Source: Cycas panzhihuaensis (lineage: Eukaryota > Cycadophyta). From it: a stretch of 64,000 nt of DNA. Under the pieces are notes generated by a model. The model saw only the letters and a program-made list of their open reading frames with translations. It had not been told where the DNA came from and ran no database searches. The DNA is taken from positions 23,312,001-23,376,000 of the forward strand of contig CM041465.1 of assembly GCA_023213395.1 (NCBI GenBank), read 5' to 3'. Position numbers and translations under genes: made by a program. Below are positions 54,274-64,000 of this stretch, in pieces (the first letter of the stretch is position 1; each line of letters starts with the position of its first letter).

Positions 54274-56590
54274 ATGCAACGCTTCTCACATCGCCTATGT
54301 GGTTTGCCTCCATTGTTAGAAGACCCTGCATATCATCTTCTTTCATCGTCGGATTCTGATTCGACAATGGAAGGATACCCTTCAGATTAGGCTTATCATG
54401 CCTTTACTTTGGGAGCTCATGAGTTCCCCACATCCTTTCCGGGATCCACCCAAGAGGATGATGATCCTATTTACTATCTGGGTGATCAACATCACCCACT
54501 TGATGCCCATCCCTCTACTCATGGAGTAGAGGGCCCATCTTCTCTTGAGACTCATCACCTAGGTGGTGATTCTTATGAGGAGCACCCTGAGGGATCCACT
54601 TCGTTTCAGGTCTCGTCTACCTCCTGCGATTAGGTGGATACTCTTCCTGCTGACGTAGTCGAAGCTCTTAACGAGTGTTTTCGTACTGCTCATTTTCAAT
54701 CATATCCTAGATTGTTTGAAGATGTCTTGCGTGGTGGGGCGCACTTCTCATCCACGCATGTCCCACCATCTTCATCCACATCTACACTTCCCACAATAAG
54801 CAACCCCTTTGTACCTACACATTTATCCTGTTCGATCTTTACATCTACCCTTAGGATGACCATTACACCCCCTACTTCTCATCATGGTCCTACTTCTTTT
54901 GGGCTCTCTCATGGTATGTCTTTCTCCCAGCTTGGGGTTAGCATACCTTTCCCTAGTCAAGCCAACATGCCATCTCCTAATGTGGCCCATGCATTTCTTA
55001 GTAAGCATAGAGGTCCTACTAATGCTCTTACTACTAGTCATGTGGGATCCACTCCCATGAGCACTCAAATCCAACCTAGTGGTCCTTTCCTTTATGTACC
55101 CCCAAGCTATACATCTCAGCCTTAGGGGCACGGTAAAGAGAACCACATTCTGATCTATGGGGTGGACCCTTTTCATCTATATGGGGTTGCACCACCTACG
55201 GGCAGCCCATATGGACAGAACCCGATCCCTCACCCCTCATTTCCATCATCCTGCATAGCTCCTTATGCTGCGCCTTTGGAAGGAAACCCAACTTCCTTTC
55301 AAGACACTTATCCTCAAGTCCCTTTCTAGCAAGAGATATTTCCCCAAGGAGGGATGGGCTTTCCACCCCCATCTGTTCCTTGCCCATTACCTTCCATATC
55401 ATTTGTTGACCCTATGGTCTAAGCAAGGGCATGTCCCTTCATGGATTATAGATCGACACCCTTATCTATTGAGGTGTTAAGAACCAACTTACTGCCTCAT
55501 CCTCCTGAAGTTCCTAAGTTTGATGGAACTTCATCACAGGATCCAGTAGAGCACGTCCATAGTTTTTCTGTGGCGTGTATAGACTACTGGGCTTATGATC
55601 ATATACTAATGAAATTATTTCCATAATCCCTATAAGGCGATGCCCTTAAATGGTTTTATTGCCTGCCTGCCCATTCCATTTTCTCGTTCTAGCAACTTGT
55701 GGATGAATTCGTCAACTATTTTGATGTGGACCGTCCATTTGAAAGTGGAATGAAATCCCTCCTTTCACTTAAACAAGGTCACGATGAGATGAATCATGAC
55801 TTTGTGTGGCGATTTCATGACCTCCTCCATTCCACTAAGGCTACTTTGCCTAAGGAATTGAAGAGGGACCTCTTCGTTAATGCACTTTTCCCTGAAGTCC
55901 ATGTCGAAGTCCTTAAGATGGGGGCAACTACATGTGATTTTGCCATCGCAAAGTGCTTAGTGCTTAAAGCTATTAAGATCTAGGATGGACTCAAGAAGCC
56001 CCTTAAGCCCTCACAACAACGTGAGGCACCACCCCAAACCAAAGACACCAAACCACAACAATCCACTAGGTCTTCTTCTCATTTGACCGAGAAGACCTTA
56101 GACCTGCTCACTTTTGTTATACGTTCGGTTAAACGTATGATGAACTTAAACTACAAGCTCCTTCATCACCCACTTCCAAAAAAAAAATCCAACAAGCCAC
56201 TCAAGCCATTCCCCCTAAGGGTGGTAACACCTAGTCCTCCTAAGTAAAGAAAACTGACTCCTCGTTTGAGAAGAAGTAGCATTCCGTTCACGAGGAGTGT
56301 TTCCATGACAATGCATGTTGTCGGGTTCAACATCCTAGGGATGCCCCACAATGTGACTCATCTTCTAAATGGGCCTCAAGGCCCAACCTAGACCAACCGG
56401 TCCACAAGGATTTGTTCCCCAAGTATGGGGAGCATCATCATAATACTCAAGCAAGGAACAACTGAAACCAGGGAAGATCTCTAAATTCTCACCCTTCACA
56501 TGGTAAAGGGAAGGGTGCGCAGGCATCTTCTTCCTTGCATTCCCCTGACCGTAGTACTCCTTCGCCTTTGCGGTCCCAGAATAAGGGAAA
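54274..56590 (+). pseudogene. gag: I gag, degenerate
   Basis: ATG-CAA-CGC-TTC at 54274. Open pieces: 54409-54633 and 54634-55125 (Pro/Ser-rich region), 55441-55626 and 55699-55983 (gag core with Phe-Asp-Gly-Thr-Ser-Ser and 'HDEMNHDFVWRFHDLL'). Separating stops are mostly TAG or TAA in place of CAG, CAA or TGG (for example after 54633, at 55124 and at 55626). The knuckle region is near 56278-56320, its final residues decayed. Gag forms the particle in which reverse transcription takes place. Confidence 0.85.
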
Positions 56591-56603
56591 GAAGGTGATC
56601 TAA

Positions 56604-57413
56604 ATGCCTGAGGCCACTTCTTTATATGTCTTAACTTGGTCTCAAGCCGCTAAAGAGGCAGTCAATGCCTCTTCATCTGTTCCACACCCTGATCCTCTTC
56701 CAGAAAGCTCCCTTCTAGAAGTTCTGTTACTTCCCAAGACTATTCTCGTTCGTCCAGGTCACTGCGATTTCAGGAGAGCCCTTCATCAACCTATGGTAAA
56801 GGGGAAGGCCTTTTCTACCATCGATGAGCTTTGTATCATGGCCACCGAGATGTCTATTATGGATGTCTTGAGAAGTTATCTCGAACAACAGACACTGCTT
56901 TTGGAAGCTTTAGGATTGGGTGACACGCTCGTTTATGCTTTGGGTATCACCCAAGGTCATGAGCTTGTCATTTCCTTTGACCCTAAAGACCTTCCTCCCA
57001 CTTGTGAAAGGGAATGCCAATGAAACTTCCCTTTCACCATCACTATTGATACACTAAATTGTACTTTGCGAAGGACCGTTGTCAATAATGGTTCTTCCGT
57101 TAATGCCATGCCCTTGCGCGTTATGCAAGAGCTTGACATTTTCACCTTGGAACCTATTCCATGGTGGTGCCAAGGCTACGAAGGTAGCAAAAAGACTCCA
57201 TTAAGATGTGTTTTGATCACACTCACTCTCGAGGACAAGACTGTCCTCACTGACATTATAGTCCTCGATGTAGATGTCGACTACAATCTTCTTTTAGGTT
57301 GTCCATGGCTCAATCAGATGGGAGATGTGTATTCGACCCACTGGGGGCAACTCAAGTTCATCCATGATGGGCGAATGAGGGTTGTTTCTTGCGAATGCCC
57401 ACCTATTAAATAA
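56604..57413 (+). pseudogene. I pre-protease domain and protease
   Basis: 56604-57023 is an open 139-codon pre-protease domain. After a TGA, 57066-57413 is open and holds the protease: Val-Val-Asn-Asn-Gly-Ser-Ser at 57081, where the catalytic Asp (kept in B) is Asn, then 'DVDVDYNLLLGCPWLNQMG' and a Leu-Lys-Phe-Ile-His end. Retropepsins cut the polyprotein as dimers; this copy would be inactive. Confidence 0.85.
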
Positions 57414-58299
57414 ACTTGTCCAACCAACCAAATAAGCCATGGTCATACGAAGGGGGACAAAGGCCCTTCTACTCATGCCTCAGCTTGCTCTACTGGTATA
57501 CTCGATTCATCCCATCTCGAAGGAGATCCCATGTCTTTTTCTTCGAGCCTTACCTACTTTGCTCCTATTGGTGTCAGGAGCTATGGGTACCTTGCCATGT
57601 TTAGCGACGATAAGTCCCATGGCGAGGACGAGGATTTTCCTCACCTTGTCTCTTTCCTCCACACTAGTAGGAGGCACCCTTCCTATTCTAGGTCCTAACC
57701 TAGAATTCCTCTTGTTGGAGAGACCAGCCATCCCTTTGTGTCACATGTAATGACATGTATTGACCCACAGGTCTTCGATCCTTCCTCTCCATTACCTCCT
57801 GCAGGTGATGGCCTTAAGGAACTTCATTTTTCTCTTATGGGGAGCCCCTTCCCGACTCTCCCTTAGAGTCTTTTGGAGATGTTGGGCAGCCTGCTAACCG
57901 TTAAGGTCCCATTGCTTCCACTTCCTCCAGCACCTCATCTATTCGAAGTAAGGTCATCCACGAGGTGGATTACTTCAAAGATGATGAGGCTTTGCTTGAG
58001 CACTTAGCGGGCTCCACACCCAACCTTCCTTTTGGTCACCATAGGCTTGGCCACCAGAAGGTCTTGGCGATTGGGTCCACTCTTGCTGACCCGATTTCGT
58101 CCCCTATTCCATCTCTCTCTGTTGACCTTACCTCCCTCCATTTTGAGGAGGGGAATGCCATGTGCATGGGGGCAACCCAAGACATAGTCCTCACCCTGGG
58201 CAAGGTCATTAAGGTGGGGGTGGAATGTTCTCTTGATGAGGTGAGGGAATATTCCCTTTTGTTCTAGGAGTTTCGGGATGTCTTTGCATGGGATTACTC
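57414..58299 (+). pseudogene. I acidic linker before RT
   Basis: The Ser- and Asp-rich linker shared with B and C (Ser-Tyr-Gly-Tyr-Leu block, His-Gly-Glu-Asp-Glu-Asp), then Val-Asp-Tyr-Phe-Lys-Asp-Asp-Glu-Ala at 57965. A Val-Gly-Val-Glu-Cys-Ser-Leu-Asp-Glu block follows, as usual before Tat-type RT. Open at 57965-58267. Confidence 0.7.
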
Positions 58300-59650
58300 T
58301 GACATGAAGGGAATCGACCCCTCCATTGTCACTCACAACCTTACTACCATTCCTGGTGCCTGCCCTATGTGCCAAAAATAGTGTCCTCTCTATCCTAAAC
58401 TCTTAGTCACTATTAAGATAGAGGTTGAGAAACTTTTGGATGCTGGACTTATTACTTCTACTGATTACCCCAAATGGGTTTCCAACATCATTTCTATTAC
58501 TAAAAAGAATGGGACCATCCAGATATGTGTTGATTTCCATGATATCAATAACGCATGTCCTAAAGATAACTTCCCACTCCCTTTTATTAATCAAATCATT
58601 GATTAAACCACCATGTTTGAAGTCATGTCCTTAATAGATGGCTTCTTCGGTTACAACTAGATTCAAATCTCTCCTAAAGATTGCCATAAGATGGCCTTCA
58701 CCACCCTGTGGGGTACCTTTGCCTACAAGGTAATGCCCTTCAGACTCAAAAATGCAAGCGTTACTTACCAAAGGGTGATGCATTTTATCTTCCATGACCT
58801 TATCAATAGCACATTAGAGGTTTTCATGGATGACATGATGGGTCTCTCATGTGTTAGAGCCCATCACCCTTTAGACTTGTGGGCCATCTTCACACGGTGC
58901 CTAAGTACCTTAAAAGTCTTAACCCACTCAAATGTGTGTTTGCTATCACTTCTGGCAAACTCATTAGGTTCCTTGTGTCAAAGTAAGGAATTCAAATTGA
59001 CCATGATAAAGTCAAGGAAATCCTTGACATGTCGTCGCCTAGAACTCAATGACAAATCAGGTCGTTTCTAGGTAGACTCGGTTTCCTCAGACGTTTCTTG
59101 GCAAACTTCGTTATGAATACCAAACCCTTGACTAACCTATTAAAGAAGGGAGCCCTATTTATTTTGTCTGATAAGATCCAATAAGCCTTCAATGGATTTA
59201 AGGAAGCCCTTGCTTCTGCTCCAACGTTGGTGTCCCCTTGTTTCGATAGGCCTTTCATCCTCTATACCTCAGCAACCGATGAGTCTTTGGGTGCTATGCT
59301 AGATTAAGAGGATGATTTGGATGTCGAGAGAGCTATTTACTTTATCATTCACACTCTCATGGCTACTGAACTCAACTACTCTCTAGCCAAGAAGGAATGC
59401 CTCTCCTTGGTTCACACAACTAAGAAGTTTAGGCACTACTTGCTTGGTAACACTACCAAGGTGATCATTCAATCCGATCCCTTACACTATCTACTTACCC
59501 ATTTCAGCCTGACAAGTAGGGTTGGTCGTTGGGTCATCCTTCTTTAGGAATTCGATCTCCATATCTTCAATAGGAAATCGAAGAAAGAGATGGTAGTGGC
59601 AGAACAACTCGCAGATGCCCCTATCCCTAACTTGTTTGATACCTCTTTTG
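58300..59650 (+). pseudogene. I reverse transcriptase and first RNase H
   Basis: RT blocks in order: 'VEKLLDAGLITSTDYPKWVS' (58420-58482), Cys-Val-Asp-Phe-His-Asp-Ile-Asn-Asn-Ala-Cys-Pro-Lys-Asp (58530-58570), Trp-Gly-Thr-Phe-Ala-Tyr-Lys-Val-Met-Pro-Phe (58709-58742), active site Phe-Met-Asp-Asp-Met (58823-58837). RNase H: catalytic Asp in 'SATDESLGAML' (59278), Glu in 'LNYSLAKKECLSL', Asp in Gln-Ser-Asp-Pro-Leu. The domain ends 'AEQLADAPIP', the Tat-type ending. The ACPKD and LADAP motifs support Tat affinity. Stops and at least one frameshift break it. No second RNase H follows, although Tat elements usually have one here. Confidence 0.87.
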
Positions 59651-59689
59651 ACGATTCTCTTCCTGATGAGTCTATCTTGACCATTTAGG

Positions 59690-60952
59690 GCACTCCTTCC
59701 CATCCACTTGTTGATAAAGAGTGGTATGGTGACATCATACAGTACCTCACACAGTAGTAGTACCACCCTGAGGCCAGTAACAAGGTTAGGTCTCGTATCC
59801 AGACCTCCGCTAGGCAATACTTCCTCATGGATGAAGTATTGTACAAGAGATCCTTTGATGGGATCCTCCTCTATTGTATCATTACCGACGAAGCAGACCA
59901 GATACTTCATGAATGCCACCATGGTATTTGTGGGGGCCAATCCATAGCCCAGAGGATCCTTCTTATGGACTACTATTGGTCATCCCTCTTCAAGGATGCC
60001 CATACCTATGCTATGAGATGTAGGCAATGCTAAGAGCATGCCAATATCTCCCACGTGCCTTTTGAGGCTCTCTATCCTATCGTATCTCCATGGCCCTTCG
60101 CTCAATGGGGTCTGGACCTCATCGGGGCCATATCACGCCCTCTTCATCGCAGCACAAGTTCATCTTAACTGCCACGAAGTACTTTACTAAATAGGTGGAA
60201 GTTATCCCTCTAACTACTACCCCTGGCAAGACGATAGCTACTTTTGTCTATGAGCACATCATTTGCTACTTTGGGATTCCCAACGTCTTGATCACAGATA
60301 ACGAAACCCTTTTTTGTAATAAGGAGATGGATGAACTTTGTGAGAAATTTAAGATCTCTCACAAAACCTCTTCCCCTTATAACCCCAGGTAAATGGTCAA
60401 GTTGAATTGTTTAATAAGACTCTTATTAACATCTTAAAGAAAACCATTGCCCAATCTCAGAAAGATTGGCACCTCCAACTCCCTTCTGTCTTATGGGCCT
60501 ACCGTACCTTTATTCGTGCTGCTATGGGAATGACTCCATTCTCCCTAGTTTATGGGACCGAGGCGATACTCTCATTGGAAGTGGAGATTCCCTCTCTACG
60601 AGTTTCCCTTTGAGGTATCATTGATGAGGAGTCTATCTATCAGGCTCGCCCCTTAGACCTCGAAGCCTTGGATGAGAGACATCTAGCTGGCTACCAGGCT
60701 AACCTCGCATCTAAAGCCCACTCGCAAAGGACCTATGATAAACACCTTCGTTCTCATCCTTTATATCCTAGGGACCACGTCCTCAAATTGGAATATCTCC
60801 ATGATCATTTGACCAAATTTAGATCCAAATGGATTGGCCCCTTTATCATGCTCGAGAGTCTCGATAATGGCACCTATAGGATTGTCACCCTAAAGGGCCT
60901 TGAATTTGAGAAAGTTGTTAATGGGAGATTCCTTAAGAAATTCTACACATGA
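59690..60952 (+). pseudogene. I integrase
   Basis: After a short linker ('EWYGDIIQYLT'), the zinc-binding His-x3-His and Cys-x2-Cys (His-Glu-Cys-His-His ... Cys-Arg-Gln-Cys) lie at about 59907-60033. The catalytic core has Asp in Gly-Leu-Asp-Leu-Ile-Gly (about 60111), Asp in Ile-Thr-Asp-Asn-Glu (60297) and Glu in Gln-Val-Glu-Leu (about 60403). That gives a spacing of 35 residues between the last two, after allowing for one lost base at 60391. The Gly-Pro-Phe module is at 60836, and the stop is TGA at 60950. Integrase joins the cDNA into the host chromosome. Frameshifts near 60120-60190 inactivate it. Confidence 0.88.
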
Positions 60953-60985
60953 TTTCTTTGTTACCTCTTTCATGCTCTAAAATGA

Positions 60986-61054
60986 GCCTAAACTACCATC
61001 CTAAGCTTGTTCCCGTTCCTCCTAACCATGGGTGGAACGACAAATCAGGGTGGC
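60986..61054 (+). terminator. Post-pol palindromic hairpin in I
   Basis: Arms CCATCCTAAGCTTG...CCCGTTCC and GGAACGACAAATCAGGGTGG around CCTAACCATGGG; starts about 44 bases after the pol stop. Partly decayed. Confidence 0.45.
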
Positions 61055-61697
61055 CCTCTCGTTCTTTTTGGTTCCTCTCACGAAACCCTTGTTCCCATTC
61101 CTCTTGGGACCTTGTCCTCCTATTTGGGCATCACTCGATTGGGATGACACTCTGGAGTGTTGTCACTCCCCTCCTATTGGCATTTCCTTTGCATATCCCA
61201 CTATGATCCCATATGGACATGTGTGTCGCCCTACTTCCTAGCCTCACATGTATCCATTGCTGCTGCTCATGGTGATTGTGTGTGCCCCTGTTAGGAATAT
61301 AGTCCTACATGAAAGGAAATATGCATAACTTAAACAAATATCATAACATAAAACTCATATAATAACCAACTCAAAGTATAATCATACATATCTTCGTGCA
61401 TCTGTACACCCTTATATACATACATAAACGTGTAAATAGAAATATACATATCATCTATCACATGTTATGATACATATCATCATACACCAAATGGGGTATC
61501 AATCACCTCGTTTATATACATCAAAATAATCATAAATGGTATGGTGCATCAAAATATACACAAATGGTATAGTACATCATCCGTGGGAAGCCAGAATCCT
61601 TGTAGGGAGGGTACAATCATGTGACTATATATGGTGACTCCCTGGAGGTCCGTGCTTTCCCCTGTCTAAAATAAAACTCTAATATACCACTCTACTG
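61055..61697. other. I convergent spacer
   Basis: AT-rich, aligned with C 16906-17441; no ORF of interest. Should contain the 3' ends of pol and antisense transcripts. Confidence 0.5.
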
Positions 61698-62294
61698 CTA
61701 CCCTGCCCCTAGGGCATAATCTCCCGGTCAATGTGATCCCTCTCCTAGGGACAACATCCCTCCAAGACTCCTCCTCAATTTCTGAGAGCCTCTTGCCTCA
61801 CTCTCCTCATCTCTTGGTCTCCTTAGGGTCATCGCCATTGTGTGGGTATGTGTCTTGCTTCTTGTTGACCTCAATGCCACCTCATCCACTAGTCGATTGT
61901 ATCGGGCTTGGATACAATCTCGATCCATCTCTACATTGCAGAGCCTCTTCTCCATCCCTCTAAGATGCTCCTCCATCACTACTAGCCTGATACAACTCTC
62001 CATATCCCCTCCGGCTCCTCCTTGAGCCTCCAAGACTGCACCCACCTCAGAGGGCATCCCTCTCAGCTTAGGTAGTGTCTAGCTCTGCCTACTACTGTCC
62101 TGCACATGCCTCGTACTCTTGGGACTCTGCAATCCATATGTCTCTCACCCTTATCAATGGGGTGAATGCTATTGCGTGGTCGCCTACCGATTTGGGCTTA
62201 TCACCTGCCTGGATAGGAGGTTGTCCCTCTACGTAGGCCCAGGGAAATATCTCCCAGACTACTACATCCACTAGTCTCTGGATGTCTGCTATAC

Positions 62295-62403
62295 CTGTAA
62301 TCTAACATGTCATGTATCAGTACATGTCCATACACGTATCAAATAAAAATTAAACTATATATATCTGGCAATCAAATGATGACAGGAGCTGGATATGTCT
62401 CAC
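62295..62403 (-). other. Intron 2 of I antisense gene
   Basis: 109 bp, donor GTGAGACAT, acceptor GATTACAG on the minus strand, phase 1 as in C and E. Confidence 0.68.
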
Positions 62404-63790
62404 CTAGTGTGACTGCCAGCTCCTCTACTTAGGCGATTGCCTCTGCCTTAGGCACTCCACCAGCTATAGGTACCTCCTCCTCCTTGGGTACCTCCTTGAC
62501 TACCGCCTCAACAACTGGTGTAGATGCCTCTTCGGACCACTTGACGATTTGTAACCGATGAGCCTGTGTCACTGGGTCCCTACCCTCCTCGACAGCTCCT
62601 GATGGGCCTACCTCTCTACCTGCAGTCCCTAATGGACCTGCCCCTCTTCCTGTGGTCCCTGATGGACCTACCTCCCTTACAACTCGTGATGGGCTGACCC
62701 CATAACTTCCCTTGTCATCTCCTAGGGGCACTCTTATCCCACCTGCCTCATCATAGCTATCCCACCTCACTGCTCTGTATGGGTCTGCTATGTAGTTTAT
62801 TATGGTGAGGAGGTCTAGCGATGTGGCCTCCACCAAGCGATAGATATGAGCCTGGTCCTCGACCGCTATAAACCTAGTCAGCCACCTGTGTACCATCGGG
62901 GCCCACTGTGAGACAGGGTGTGGTCCCCTTATCGACGCCACTACTCCAAAGTGGTCAAAAAACTAGCATTGTAGTAGGGTACTGTATGACAGGCCATCCT
63001 TCCCCGCTAGTTGAATGGCGTCGATCTGTATGATGAGGTTCACCGCTATGAGGGTAGCACAGTCCATCCTCTCTCCTGCCTCGCACTGGCACACCACATC
63101 CATCCAACCACCCGATATATCTCTATAGTTATGCTTCTAGGATATTCAGAATAGAACGCACAATGTGATAAGATTCCTCACCTGAGGAATCCCTGACATC
63201 ACCATTCTCTAGAGAGGTATCCCTTGCCTTTCCCACCTATTTGAGCCTGTGAAAAAAGTAGTAGCCTCCCTGTGTGCCACCTCATTGTTGGGCATCGCTC
63301 CTAGTATCGTTGGCCTCCCTATCGTCGGTACTCCCAATATCCTCCTAATATCTCTTGGTGTCACCGATACATCCCCTACTTGGGGTAGGTGGAAGACATG
63401 TCTCTGCCTATCCCAATGTGATACTATATCCACTAGTAACCTCTGATTTGATGTACACTGGGGTGTCCTCATGACCTTCAGTAGGCCACATCTCGATAAT
63501 ATCTACCTATCCTCCTGTGATATCATCTCTATGAAGCTAAGCATAGCCATACCTATGTTTTCACAATTCTCCACCGCCATCACAACTTGTAAAACACTAT
63601 GAAATATGCCAGATCTTGACCTATGCTCACCCCCCATCATCTGGACTGTCTCTCAGCCTCATTCAGTCGTGATTTGGGGGCCCTCGGGCCCCTATCTTCA
63701 TTTTTTCAATAGTTTTGCCTTCATACCATGCTAAACTTCGTAGTACCTTAGAGTTTAACTTGGGTCCCGTGACGAGCGTGGACCCACAGT

Positions 63791-63853
63791 AAAGATCATG
63801 ACACCATGATCTTTGCCATAATGCGAACATCACCCCCCCCAAAAAAGGGGGGG
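63791..63853. other. Two palindromes in I intron 1
   Basis: AAAGATCATG ACAC CATGATCTTT (63791-63814) is a perfect inverted repeat, followed by a hairpin of eight C, six A and seven G (63833-63853). E has CAAAGATTG...CAATCTTTG at 36428-36452 and C a decayed version near 19556-19578. Confidence 0.6.
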
Positions 63854-64000
63854 TTTCTGCCCAAAAAACCAAAAAAAATTTCAGAGTGAGCCACAGCTAG
63901 GCCCACTAGGACCAAGGCTGTCTAATGCCCCAGTCCCGCCTCTTTTGGGGTCTAGTTTGGACTCCTGGAGATCTTTTTTCACCCATATGGGGCCAAAAAA

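Larger units (their letters stand above)
51326..64000 (+). mobile_element. Element I: longest Tat-like copy, with full pol; 3' end outside window
   Basis: 5' LTR 51326-54108, PBS 54110, gag, protease, RT, RNase H, integrase, hairpin and most of the antisense gene. The second RNase H and 3' LTR should follow beyond 64000. Inserted in the LTR of H. This is the only copy in the window that shows the whole pol order. Confidence 0.9.
61698..64000 (-). pseudogene. I antisense PMD-like gene (5' end outside window)
   Basis: Exon 3 61698-62294, intron 2 62295-62403 (109 bp, GTGAGA...TTACAG), exon 2 62404-63596, then intron 1 to the window edge (its acceptor AG has become AA). 63209-63472 is open and shows the clearest PMD-like segment: 'LLVDIVSHWDRQRHVFHLP', then Gly-Asp-Val-Ser-Val-Thr-Pro and Ile-Leu-Gly-Val-Pro. 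62429-62941 (170 codons) runs from a Trp-Ala-Pro-Met-Val-His-Arg-Trp motif through Gly/Pro repeats to the acidic Lys-Glu-Glu-Glu-Val-Pro block. 61728-62057 is the coiled-coil-like end (Met-Glu-Glu-His-Leu-Arg-Gly-Met-Glu-Lys-Arg-Leu). Exon 2 is off by one base relative to C and E, so one indel is present. Confidence 0.73.

Noticed and set aside
58403-58594. Minus-strand open frame inside pol of I
   Set aside because: Shadow of the RT domain on the opposite strand.
1-64000. Tandem or interspersed short repeats as CRISPR, tRNA or rRNA genes
   Set aside because: No regular repeat-spacer array, no tRNA cloverleaf or rRNA sequence was seen. The repeated blocks are explained by LTRs and copies of one transposon family.

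Overview
This is plant nuclear DNA made almost entirely of long-LTR Ty3/gypsy retrotransposons inserted into one another. I found no host gene, rRNA, tRNA or CRISPR array. The gag, reverse transcriptase, RNase H and integrase motifs resemble the plant Tat lineage, and the deep nesting suggests intergenic heterochromatin of a vascular plant with a large genome. I cannot name the species. Nearly all coding regions are broken by stops and small indels.

Layout, left to right: A (+, 1-8505, 5' end outside the window); first piece of B (-, 8506-9843); C (+, complete, 9844-24077); rest of B (24078-29481); X (29482-29658, a short piece of an unrelated LTR element); D (-, 29659-34643); E (+, 34644-43955), whose 3' LTR holds solo LTR F (38961-41492); G (-, 43956-47768); H (+, 47769-51325); I (+, 51326 to the window end). 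The junctions give an insertion order: H was hit by G, G by E, E by D, D by X, X by B, and B separately by A and C. F landed in E and I landed in H. LTRs begin TG, end CA, and are followed one base later by a primer-binding site starting TGGCGACCATACT.

Reconstructed element plan, mainly from I (only extensive pol), C (both ends) and E: LTR - PBS - gag (CHHC zinc knuckle) - protease - RT - RNase H - integrase - palindromic hairpin - an antisense, intron-containing gene read toward pol from its own TATA box - a separate sense ORF of about 140 codons for a second RNase H - 3' LTR. The antisense gene has a region resembling the plant mobile domain, a Gly/Pro-rich acidic middle and a coiled-coil-like end. 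Its three-exon model in C totals exactly 1824 nt (608 codons). The second RNase H is missing from its usual place between RNase H and integrase and lies beyond the antisense gene instead.

Other conserved structure: a palindrome centred on GGTACC in the LTR upstream region (a perfect 30-bp palindrome in D), echoed in intron 1 of the antisense gene; a GGTAAG splice-donor-like site inside a GGGG/CCCC stem in all 11 LTR copies; telo-box-like repeats next to LTR TATA boxes; and LTR length falling steadily from about 3.08 kb in old layers to 2.53 kb in the youngest. All comparisons were made by eye.
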